A stretch of DNA of 8,008 nt. Source: an uncultured Verrucomicrobiales bacterium (lineage in GTDB: Bacteria; Verrucomicrobiota; Verrucomicrobiae; Limisphaerales; CANJSG01). Where the stretch lies: assembly GCA_946480965.1 (NCBI GenBank), contig CAMLMI010000208.1, forward strand, positions 1-8,008. The letters run 5' to 3'. Positions 1 through 6,508 of this stretch are shown piece by piece. The notes beneath the pieces are model-generated. The model saw only the letters and a program-made list of their open reading frames with translations. It was not told where the DNA came from and searched no databases. The translations under genes and the position numbers were made by a program. Within the stretch, counting starts at the first letter, position 1, and each line of letters opens with the position of its first letter.

Positions 1-1506
1 GGCGGTGAAGGCGAAAAAGCTCAGATTGCCGCGCCGGCCACGTGACGCCATCACCTCGGCCAAACGATCCTCCCAATCGATTTCCTCCTCCCCGTCCTCC
101 GTCTTGGCGGAGGTTCCGAGCAGTGCTTTCAATTCCCGCGCCGTTTCGCCGCTTTGGCTGGAATGAGCTTCGTCCACGATTACGGCGTAACGACGCTTGG
201 CGATCTCCGCTTCCCACTCCTTCGCCTGCCGCTTCTCCTCCTCGGTCGCCGTCTCGGCTTTCTCCGCTCCGGTTGCGTGGAGCAGCCCTTTCAGGACGAA
301 GGGAAACTTCTGCAACGTCGTAATGACGATCTTCGTCCCGTCGATCAACGCCGCTGCCAATTGCTTTGAATCCTGGTCGATGGCCTTCACCACACCCTGC
401 GCGTGCTCGATCTGGTAGATCGCGTCCTGGAGCTGGCGGTCCAGCACCTGCCGGTCGGTGATCACCACCACGCAGTCGAAGACCTTCCCATCCTTCTCGT
501 CGTGCAGACTGGCCAGTCGATGGGACAGCCATGAAATGCTGTTCGTTTTGCCGCTGCCCGCCGAGTGCTGGATGAGGTAGTTGTTTCCGGGGCCTTCCTC
601 ACGGGCGAGCCCGACGAGAAGCCGCACCGCGTCGAGCTGGTGGTAACGGGGGAACACCATCGTCTCCTTAACCACGATCCGATGGCCACCGCGTCCGTCG
701 TCCACTTTCTCCTCTTTGCGTTCGAGGAAGAGGAAGTGCCCGACAATGTCGAGGAAGCTGTCGAACCGGAGGACCTCCTCCCAGAAGTAGCCGGTGCGAT
801 AGCCGGACGGATGCTGCGGATTGCCCGCGCCGCAGATGATCTTCCCCGGTGCGCTGCCCCGGTTGAACGGCAGGAAGTGCGTCTTCTCCTTGGCCAGCCG
901 CGTGGTCATCCGGATCTCCTCCGGATCGACCGCGAAATGGACCAAGGCTCGCTTCTTGAACTCGAAGAGCGGCGCCCGGGGATCCCGGTCCTGCCGGTAT
1001 TGCTTCACCGCGTGCCGGAACGTCTGGCCAGTGCCGGGGTTCTTCAGCTCGATGGTCGCGACCGGCAGCCCGTTCAAGGCCAACACCATGTCCAGCGTGC
1101 GATGCTCGTTGGGATGGCAAGGCACCTGCCGCGTCACCGTCAGACGGTTCTTCCCGTAGAGATCCAGCGCTTCGAAGTTCGCGCCGTGGGCCGGTTTGAA
1201 ATAGGCCAGCCGAAACGTCTTCCCGTAGAACTTGAACCCGTGCCGGACGACGTGGAGTGAGCCTTTGGCGTCCAGTTCCTTGACCAAGGTCGCGAGCAAC
1301 AGCGGCTCCAGCCCGGTGTTGTGAAGCGCCCGCATGTCGTCCCAAAGCTTGGGCTGCGTCTCTTGGAGGAAACCGAAGATTCGGGCCGGAAACAAGGCCC
1401 GCTCCTGATCCCATTCCGCTAGGGCACCCTGCTGCCAACCGCCGCTCTTCAGCAGCATTTCCTCGGCGTAGGTCTCGAAGGCGTGCTCGTTGGTCTGGCC
1501 GGGCAT
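1..1506 (-). CDS. hsdR: Type I restriction endonuclease subunit HsdR (3'-truncated by window edge)
   Basis: HsdR is the motor and nuclease subunit; it translocates unmodified DNA using ATP and cleaves it far from the target site. The frame is open from the ATG at 1506 to base 1, giving 502 residues with no stop. The N-terminal PD-(D/E)xK nuclease domain shows HRTLDMVLALNGLPVATIELKN-type sequence, with D139, E153 and K155 as the likely metal-binding and catalytic residues. The SF2 motor begins with Walker A HSAGSGKT (314-321), then VVVITDRQVLDRQL (346-359), then Walker B VDEAH (444-448). The fragment ends at SFFAFTA, the start of motif III. Full-length proteins of this family run to roughly 1000 residues, so the second RecA-like and C-terminal domains are missing here. 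The start lies 14 bases after the darG stop with no recognisable Shine-Dalgarno, suggesting reinitiation. Within the visible part I see no frameshift or lost motif. Confidence 0.96.
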   Translation of the reverse strand, partial: MPGQTNEHAFETYAEEMLLKSGGWQQGALAEWDQERALFPARIFGFLQETQPKLWDDMRALHNTGLEPLLLATLVKELDAKGSLHVVRHGFKFYGKTFRLAYFKPAHGANFEALDLYGKNRLTVTRQVPCHPNEHRTLDMVLALNGLPVATIELKNPGTGQTFRHAVKQYRQDRDPRAPLFEFKKRALVHFAVDPEEIRMTTRLAKEKTHFLPFNRGSAPGKIICGAGNPQHPSGYRTGYFWEEVLRFDSFLDIVGHFLFLERKEEKVDDGRGGHRIVVKETMVFPRYHQLDAVRLLVGLAREEGPGNNYLIQHSAGSGKTNSISWLSHRLASLHDEKDGKVFDCVVVITDRQVLDRQLQDAIYQIEHAQGVVKAIDQDSKQLAAALIDGTKIVITTLQKFPFVLKGLLHATGAEKAETATEEEKRQAKEWEAEIAKRRYAVIVDEAHSSQSGETARELKALLGTSAKTEDGEEEIDWEDRLAEVMASRGRRGNLSFFAFTA

Positions 1507-1520
1507 GGCTTGGCGTCGGG

Positions 1521-2594
1521 TTACGCGACCCAGCCTTTGGCCGTGAGTTGCTGCCAAGCAAGCCGGATGTGTTCCGACTTCATGAGCCGACGCTTACGAG
1601 GATTCCAGTTCGCGACGGTCTCGATCACCTTTTCGACGCCCGAGCGAGCAGCGCTTTCATGGACTGCCGCCCAATGAACGGTGGCCAGAAGTTCCATGCC
1701 GTAGGGTGACTCGAAACCCCGGATCAGTTCCTCCACCCGATCCAGCCTGTGAAGACTCTCCCTGCTCTGCTCGGTGTGCGCGGCCAAGAATTCGTCCGCA
1801 TCGCCGGCCGCACCGGGTAGCAGTTCGATCTGTGTGTCAGGCTTGTTGCGTCCGTCGGCAAAGCCCAGTGTGAAATGTCCCTCAAAGCGGTGGAGCAGAT
1901 GCCGCAGATTGTCGGCATACGGACCGTAAACCTGCTTGGCGAAACGCAGCCGCAGGGGTTCGCCCGCTTCCTGGAGGAAATACAGCAGCTTGTGGATCTC
2001 CAGCAGCGTGAGCTGATAGCCGAGGGCGAAATAACGCTCCCACACTTTCAAGACGATGGCCCGACTCGCCGTCATTTCCGGCCGGATTGTCTTGTGGGTG
2101 ATCTGCGACGCCTCCGGAGCACCGGCCGGCGGATAGACCTGGACCCGGACGTTCTCCAGTCGGCCGAGCACCGCCTCGATCCGGGGTCGGACCTCGTTCC
2201 AATCCAGACCGCCGTTGCCGCAACCCAGCGGTGGCACCGCAAGGCTGCCGATGCCACGGCGTCGAACCTCCTCGGCCAGCGCGACCAATCCCGCGTCAAT
2301 GTCTTCGATCCGCGATTTCGACCGCCAATGGCGCTTGGTGGGAAAATTGATGATGAACTTCGGGTTGAGCATTTCGCCCCGCTCGAACACATGCATCCGT
2401 CCCGGCTCCACTTCGCCGGCTTTACAGGCGAGGCGATACGCTTCCTCCATCGCCGGAAACTTCTTGGCGAACTGCAACGCGATGCCCTTGCCCATCACGC
2501 CCTCGGTGTTGACCGTGTTCACGAGGGCCTCGACATCGGCCTCCAAGAGATTGCCTGTGGTCAGTTCCAGCATGGTTCGTCGTCTCTCAGACAT
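1521..2594 (-). CDS. darG: DarG-family DNA ADP-ribosyl glycohydrolase antitoxin
   Basis: DarG removes ADP-ribose from thymidine in DNA through its macrodomain, and in the family its C-terminal domain also binds and neutralises DarT. The protein has 357 residues from the ATG at 2594, or 350 from an in-frame ATG at 2573. Counted from the second Met, the macrodomain spans about 1-150: TGNLLEADVEALVNTVN, GVMGKGIALQFAKKFP, FPTKRHW with Lys at 80 (the position I recall as catalytic in Thermus DarG), and VPPLGCGNGGLDW. The C-terminal part, about 165-350, contains LEIHKLLYFLQEAG and KQVYGPYADNLRHLL. These faintly resemble SocA-like/DUF4065 antitoxin domains (inference). The upstream start overlaps darT by 8 bases; the second start matches the usual family N-terminus better. 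Neither has a strong Shine-Dalgarno. The 14-base gap to hsdR keeps it in the operon. Confidence 0.93.
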   Translation of the reverse strand: MSERRRTMLELTTGNLLEADVEALVNTVNTEGVMGKGIALQFAKKFPAMEEAYRLACKAGEVEPGRMHVFERGEMLNPKFIINFPTKRHWRSKSRIEDIDAGLVALAEEVRRRGIGSLAVPPLGCGNGGLDWNEVRPRIEAVLGRLENVRVQVYPPAGAPEASQITHKTIRPEMTASRAIVLKVWERYFALGYQLTLLEIHKLLYFLQEAGEPLRLRFAKQVYGPYADNLRHLLHRFEGHFTLGFADGRNKPDTQIELLPGAAGDADEFLAAHTEQSRESLHRLDRVEELIRGFESPYGMELLATVHWAAVHESAARSGVEKVIETVANWNPRKRRLMKSEHIRLAWQQLTAKGWVA

Positions 2595-3207
2595 TGTGAT
2601 ACCAGCCCGGCTGAACCGTCACGCGCGGAGTTTGGCTCCCTGCCAGCAAGGGCGCAACCCGGCTCGTCATTGATCGGTCGATCACTGCGATTTCGTTCAC
2701 CAGATGCAGTGGAAACCGCCCGTGGACGAGGACCTCCGCCTGCTTGCGTCGCTTGATGTCCGGATCGTTCAAAAGCCATCTGCCGCCCCACTTCCATGTC
2801 GCCACCGCCCGCCAATCGACCCGCGCAAGATCCTCGATCCGGTCGAAGAATTCCGTGACGCGCTCCACGGCGTATCCGTCGGTAAAACACCATCGCACCC
2901 CGGAAGCCGCAACCGTCTCGACGGACGAGACGAGATACACCACGTCGCTTTGACCGCCTTGGTAGTCCTGCACCTGCCCCTTGTGGATGGCCAGCAACAT
3001 CGGGGAGCGCTGCGTGAAGTAGAGCGGCACATAGTCCGCCAGCACGCTCTCGACGCGGCGCTCCTGCCGTCGTTGCTTGATGGCCGCGTAGGCGATGCTC
3101 TGGGAGCACAACCCTCGCCGGACCGATTCCTGGTCACACACCAACCCACCTTCCCGGACGATGCCGGGTAGGTTGTCCACGTGGGTGATGTGGTAGATCG
3201 GCGTCAT
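2587..3207 (-). CDS. darT: DarT-family DNA ADP-ribosyltransferase toxin
   Basis: DarT uses NAD+ to ADP-ribosylate thymidine in single-stranded DNA in a sequence-specific way. This blocks replication and, in studied systems, phage DNA synthesis. The 206-residue protein matches the DarT (DUF4433) fold along its length: YHITHVDNLPGIVREGGL at 5-22 (NAD-binding start), SIAYAAIKQRR at 37-47, YVPLYFTQRSPML at 59-71, WCFTDGYA at 106-113 and KRRKQAEVLVHGRFPLHLV at 152-170. From a remembered alignment with Thermus aquaticus DarT, R47 and E158 correspond to its essential Arg and Glu, so the toxin looks catalytically intact. The length is typical of stand-alone DarT. The ATG at 3207 overlaps the hsdS stop as ATGA. 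No clear Shine-Dalgarno precedes it, suggesting modest, coupled translation. The stop lies inside the start region of darG, the usual toxin-then-antitoxin order. The unusual point is its place inside a type I RM operon. Confidence 0.94.
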   Translation of the reverse strand: MTPIYHITHVDNLPGIVREGGLVCDQESVRRGLCSQSIAYAAIKQRRQERRVESVLADYVPLYFTQRSPMLLAIHKGQVQDYQGGQSDVVYLVSSVETVAASGVRWCFTDGYAVERVTEFFDRIEDLARVDWRAVATWKWGGRWLLNDPDIKRRKQAEVLVHGRFPLHLVNEIAVIDRSMTSRVAPLLAGSQTPRVTVQPGWYHNV

Positions 3208-4580
3208 GCGGCGGTGCGAACATCAATCTTGCCGGTGACGGCGGCGGTGATGAGGGCGGTGCGGTATTCCTGCAACCGCTCGACCGCCTCCTCCACCTTC
3301 CCCACCAGCGCGTCCAGCTTCGCCGTCTCCCCGTCCAGATACGCGGCGATGGCGGCTTGTTCGGGGAGGGGTGGTTGAACGCAGGAGAGCGTGTTCATTC
3401 GCCCGAGCGAAAGGGCTGGCTGGGCTGTGATATTCGCGAGGAGATCAATGGCACCGCACCACTTCAAGTGAAGTAGTTGGTAATGGAAGTAAGCTGCGCT
3501 GCACGATTCGTGGTTAACCGTGAGTTTCAGCGAGTTGCCGGAAACCACAGCGGGCTTGGTGAGCGGTGGCAGAATGTGATTCAGGCCAAAGTATGCTCCA
3601 ATCTTTGCGATGATGATGTCCCCCGGAGTTGTGGAGCTACGCCTGATGGTCAGGAAATGCTCCATCTCAATCGTTTTCAGGTTCTCCTCGTTTAGTTCGC
3701 CGCGAGTCGCAAACCCACTTTCAATTACGAACACGTCCCCGTCCGACACAAAATGCTCTGTCTTGAGGTTGCTTCCGAATGGCCCGTCAACAAATGCGTT
3801 TGGTATCGAAGCCTTGATATGCTTCAGCTTCGACACTTTCCAGTGCTCAGGCACATCGTCGAGCCAGGCGACGCCGGAGGGTTTGAGGGGCGGGTTGGCG
3901 GGGAGGCCGGCGGCGCGGGCGGCGGCGGGCGGCAGGCCGCGGGTGACGGTGCGGGAGATGAGCGCGGTGCGCTTCTCCTTCAGCCGCTCGATCAACTCCC
4001 GCTTCTTCGCCACCAGCCGGTCCACCCGCCCCGTCTCCCGGTCCAGAAACGCCGCGATGGCCCGTTGCTCGGCGATTTCGGGCAGCGGAATGGGAATACC
4101 GCCGACTTCCGACGCGTTGCAGGCGGGGTAGCTGACACCCGTTGAGCGAGCGACAACCGATTCAATAAACGAGGACTCGCGCAGCGCGTAGGCGAGGAAA
4201 GCTGGTTCAACCTTGCGTGGACGAACGACCGCAAAGCCTGTTGAGACAATGAGGTTCTCCGGCGGATTCTTGATTGGCGCGATAGCGCGAAGGTATGTCC
4301 GCACCGTGGAGACGATGGTGTCCCCGTGTCGAACTTTGCGCCGCGCTCGCGAAGGCGCGTTCTCAAAGACAAGCTCTTCGGTCGCTGTGATCCCGTCGAC
4401 GGCGTTCACGCCTCCAATGTCCACATACTTGAACTCGAAGTCCGGCAGAGTTGTTTCGGGAAGCGCGTCATCGTTGATGCTCGCGGAGTATTTGAGCCGC
4501 TTTGCCTCCCAATGCTCCGGCACGTCGCCGAGCCATTCGACGCCGCTGGGTTTGGTGCGCGGGTAGGCCGGGAGTTTCAT
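3204..4580 (-). CDS. hsdS: Type I restriction-modification specificity subunit HsdS
   Basis: HsdS is the DNA-recognition subunit; it sets the bipartite target for methylation (with HsdM) and restriction (with HsdM and HsdR). The 458-residue protein shows the usual two-half layout. Target-recognition domain 1 is at about 10-165, and a conserved helical spacer at 167-213 contains LPEIAEQRAIAAFLD and a charged coiled-coil helix. A Pro/Ala-rich linker is at 214-232, target-recognition domain 2 at about 233-402, and the second spacer at 404-450 (LPEQAAIAAYLD and helix). Each half starts with a matching segment, KPSGVEWLGDVPEHW (10-24) and KPSGVAWLDDVPEHW (233-247). The start at 4580 rests on the ATGA overlap, the GGAG site and the typical N-terminus. 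The recognition domains look less GC-rich than the spacers, as expected if they are exchanged. The stop overlaps the darT start. The DNA target cannot be read from the sequence. Confidence 0.96.
   Translation of the reverse strand: MKLPAYPRTKPSGVEWLGDVPEHWEAKRLKYSASINDDALPETTLPDFEFKYVDIGGVNAVDGITATEELVFENAPSRARRKVRHGDTIVSTVRTYLRAIAPIKNPPENLIVSTGFAVVRPRKVEPAFLAYALRESSFIESVVARSTGVSYPACNASEVGGIPIPLPEIAEQRAIAAFLDRETGRVDRLVAKKRELIERLKEKRTALISRTVTRGLPPAAARAAGLPANPPLKPSGVAWLDDVPEHWKVSKLKHIKASIPNAFVDGPFGSNLKTEHFVSDGDVFVIESGFATRGELNEENLKTIEMEHFLTIRRSSTTPGDIIIAKIGAYFGLNHILPPLTKPAVVSGNSLKLTVNHESCSAAYFHYQLLHLKWCGAIDLLANITAQPALSLGRMNTLSCVQPPLPEQAAIAAYLDGETAKLDALVGKVEEAVERLQEYRTALITAAVTGKIDVRTAA
3231..3371. 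repeat. hsdS conserved spacer region, copy 2
   Basis: This encodes residues 404-450 (PLPEQAAIAAYLDGETAKLD and a charged helix ending RTALITAAVTG), the counterpart of the spacer at 3942-4082. Confidence 0.8.
3840..3884. repeat. hsdS direct repeat, copy 2 (start of TRD2 half)
   Basis: This encodes KPSGVAWLDDVPEHW (residues 233-247) and pairs with 4509-4553. It follows a GC-rich Pro/Ala linker that joins the two halves of HsdS. Confidence 0.8.
3942..4082. repeat. hsdS conserved spacer region, copy 1
   Basis: This encodes residues 167-213 (PLPEIAEQRAIAAFLD followed by a charged helix ending RTALISRTVTRGL). It is paralogous to the spacer at 3231-3371 (residues 404-450). In type I enzymes these two helical spacers pack against each other, set the distance between the half-sites and bind HsdM. 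Confidence 0.8.
4509..4553. repeat. hsdS direct repeat, copy 1 (start of TRD1 half)
   Basis: This block encodes KPSGVEWLGDVPEHW, the opening of the first half of HsdS. It matches the block at 3840-3884, which encodes KPSGVAWLDDVPEHW; the two are similar at DNA level as well as protein level. Such paired blocks reflect the internal duplication typical of HsdS and give homology for domain exchange. Confidence 0.8.
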
Positions 4581-6508
4581 GGTGTTGGCTCCGGCGGCAC
4601 GGCGGCGCGGTATTGCTGTTGGGGGTGGTTGGGCTGGTCGGGGAGGGTCAACTCCAGCCGGCCGGATCTGAGCATGGGGGTCAGGAGGCGGTCCTGAACG
4701 TATTTGCGCTCGCGACGAAGCAGGCGGGCCAAGTCCTCGGCACCGATGGACTGCCAATGGCACAATCGCCAGACTAGGTCTTCCAGTTCTGGCTGGGGAA
4801 CCCGTTGCTTGAGCGTCTGGAGGTCGTTTCGCAGGCCTTCCGGCAGCCCGGGAGGAAAGTCTTGGGGGGGAGGTGGGTTCCCAGATTCGGGCGCGAGCTT
4901 CCCAGATTGACCGGCGAGGTTCCCAGATAAGGCCCCGGGGTTGCCAGATTGGCCGGGAAGGTTGCCAGATTGTGGTTCGGACCCGGGGCGCAGCGTGGGG
5001 GCTCCTTTTCGACCGAGCCAAGGCCCCAAGAGCTTCTCAGTCGGCACGTAGTAGGTCTGGGCACCCTTGCCCTTTTGTTTAAGCAGTGCGTTTTGCCGCA
5101 GCCGCCGCAATTGCTGGCTGGCCGCGAGAACATCCAAGTGGGTGATCGCCCGGAATGCAGCATTGGAGATGGCACCTGCCTCGCGCACAAAGACAAGCGC
5201 CCGGGCCTGTTCATCCGTAAGGTCAGCTTCCTGAAAGCTCCGCAGCCATTCCCAATCGTCCGGGGAGAGGAAATGGTGGAAGAGAAGGGTCACGACGAAC
5301 TGATTGCGCTCACGGTCGGATTCAAAGGTGGGATGGGTGAGGCCGACCTCATCCATCAGCTGCCGCATGACCCGGATGCCGCTGCCCTTTGTTTCGGCAA
5401 GGTTGGTGTCGTGCAGGACGGCGGCGATGACGGGATTACGGGTTTCGGAACCCGGCTCGCCCAGCCGCTCCTCGGAAACGAGCGAGTGGCCGGGATTGCG
5501 AATCTCCAGTCGATTGGCGTAGCGGATGATCTGGACGGCGCCTTGCACCCGGTAGCTGCGATGCATCACGGCATTGACCACGGCCTCGCGGATGACGCGG
5601 TCCGGCACCAGCGGGATGTCCTTTCGATGAAGCTGACCCGGGGGCACCGAGAACGCTTTTGGGAGATCATCCAGGATGGCGGCACGGGTGCGCCGGATGA
5701 GTGTGATGAGCGGGGCCCTGATTTCCACCGTATCGAAGCGATTGCTCGGGTCGGGCACCCATTCGCGACCGGGGACCCGGATGTAGTCCACGCGCATCAT
5801 GGGAAACCAACGCCGCAAGGCCTGAGGCGTGCCAAAGAGCAGGATGCCCGCAGTGGTAGGGCGGAGTGTGCCGTTGTCGCGGGTGACGCAGCGCAGAGAG
5901 TGGAGGAGTTCTTCGTCGTTCCAGCGCAACTCCTCGGCGGCGGAATTCGCATCGGCCCGCAGCCGCCGGTATTCCGCGATTGCCGCGAAGTCCAAGGCGG
6001 AGAGATCGGCATCGCGCACCACGGCGCTGTCAAACGATTCGCCCCGACGCTCCTGATAGAAGACAGCAAGATCGTCGTCGGTGCATCGGACATCGGATGA
6101 ACCGATGCGGCGAAAGGCCCCTCCGGGGAGCGGACGGTTCTGAAAATAGATGGGTTTCTCAGCGGCCTCGGCCTCCGGAACGAAAGCCGCAAGAAGGGTC
6201 TCTCCGTTGACCTGTCCGGAGGTGACCTGGATGCGCACCGGGCGGTTGAAGGCGGCGGCGCATTGGCTCACAAGATCGCGGTTGACCTTGTCCGGATCGT
6301 CCAATCCGGACGCCAGATACTGCCTAAATAGGGAGCCTTCATCGAGGGTAGCGCCGAGGACGAGCCACCCGCCTCCCAAACCTGGCTCATTGGCAAACGC
6401 ACAAACAGTTTCCAAAGCCGACTTGCCGACCTCACTCGCGGCTTTTGCCTCAATCTGCGAATGCTCGTCGAGCTGGTTGAGCTGTTCCAACAATTCACGC
6501 GGGCTCAT
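4577..6508 (-). CDS. AlbA_2 / GHKL-type ATP-binding / winged-helix protein (COG2865-like)
   Basis: This 643-residue protein belongs to the family annotated as predicted transcriptional regulators or ATP-binding proteins with an AlbA_2 (Schlafen-like) DNA-binding domain. The AlbA_2 domain spans about residues 17-150 (IEAK at 19-22, CAFAN at 36-40, RRIGSS at 133-138). A GHKL-like ATPase domain spans about 300-410, with REAVVNAVMHRSY (307-319) as the N box, EIRNPG (335-340), and ETKGSGIRVM (372-381) as the glycine loop. A winged helix follows at about 430-490, then a Pro/Gly/Ser linker of five heptads (514-548), then a second winged helix at about 560-635. The start at 6508 is chosen because of the strong SD and the ATGA overlap with hsdM; the frame is open further upstream, but only inside hsdM. 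The end overlaps the hsdS start by ATGA. Relatives are known beside type I RM genes, but their biochemical role is unclear. Operon regulator, nucleic-acid sensor or defence effector are all possible. Confidence 0.88.
   Translation of the reverse strand: MSPRELLEQLNQLDEHSQIEAKAASEVGKSALETVCAFANEPGLGGGWLVLGATLDEGSLFRQYLASGLDDPDKVNRDLVSQCAAAFNRPVRIQVTSGQVNGETLLAAFVPEAEAAEKPIYFQNRPLPGGAFRRIGSSDVRCTDDDLAVFYQERRGESFDSAVVRDADLSALDFAAIAEYRRLRADANSAAEELRWNDEELLHSLRCVTRDNGTLRPTTAGILLFGTPQALRRWFPMMRVDYIRVPGREWVPDPSNRFDTVEIRAPLITLIRRTRAAILDDLPKAFSVPPGQLHRKDIPLVPDRVIREAVVNAVMHRSYRVQGAVQIIRYANRLEIRNPGHSLVSEERLGEPGSETRNPVIAAVLHDTNLAETKGSGIRVMRQLMDEVGLTHPTFESDRERNQFVVTLLFHHFLSPDDWEWLRSFQEADLTDEQARALVFVREAGAISNAAFRAITHLDVLAASQQLRRLRQNALLKQKGKGAQTYYVPTEKLLGPWLGRKGAPTLRPGSEPQSGNLPGQSGNPGALSGNLAGQSGKLAPESGNPPPPQDFPPGLPEGLRNDLQTLKQRVPQPELEDLVWRLCHWQSIGAEDLARLLRRERKYVQDRLLTPMLRSGRLELTLPDQPNHPQQQYRAAVPPEPTP
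4589..4592 (-). promoter_or_regulatory. Shine-Dalgarno sequence for hsdS
   Basis: GGAG on the minus strand lies eight bases upstream of the ATG at 4580, within the last codons of the preceding gene. Together with the ATGA overlap it supports the start at 4580 over the much longer open frame that runs up to 5021. Confidence 0.65.
4865..4971. repeat. Tandem array of five 21-bp units encoding a heptad linker
   Basis: The plus-strand core CCAGAT(T/A) recurs at 4881, 4902, 4923, 4944 and 4965, exactly every 21 bases. On the coding strand each unit reads roughly AATCTGGSAAC plus a GC-rich tail. The five units give the peptides SGNLPGQ, SGNPGAL, SGNLAGQ, SGKLAPE and SGNPPPP (residues 514-548 of the COG2865-type protein), between its two winged-helix domains. 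Because 21 is divisible by 3, loss or gain of a unit changes linker length without a frameshift. The array is also open in the other minus-strand frames, which explains long overlapping open frames here that are probably not genes. Confidence 0.85.

Noticed and set aside
565..1260. Plus-strand open frame of 231 codons
   Set aside because: It is antisense to the nuclease and Walker A region of hsdR, with no recognisable domain.
668..1561. Minus-strand open frame of 297 codons overlapping hsdR
   Set aside because: It is out of frame with the HsdR sequence that carries the nuclease and Walker A motifs. Its Arg/Gly/Pro-rich product looks like a frame shadow.
1875..2756. Plus-strand open frame of 293 codons
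   Set aside because: It is antisense to darG and the end of darT. The minus-strand genes have clear family motifs and this frame has none.
4580..5021. Open frame continuing hsdS upstream, with IWQP/IWEP repeats, which would give a 605-residue protein
   Set aside because: It lies within the COG2865-type gene and simply reads the 21-bp repeat in another frame. The start at 4580 has a GGAG site, an ATGA overlap and a typical HsdS N-terminus.
4949..6100. Plus-strand open frame of 383 codons
   Set aside because: It is antisense to the COG2865-type gene, shows no recognisable domain, and is explained by GC-rich codon bias of the opposite strand.
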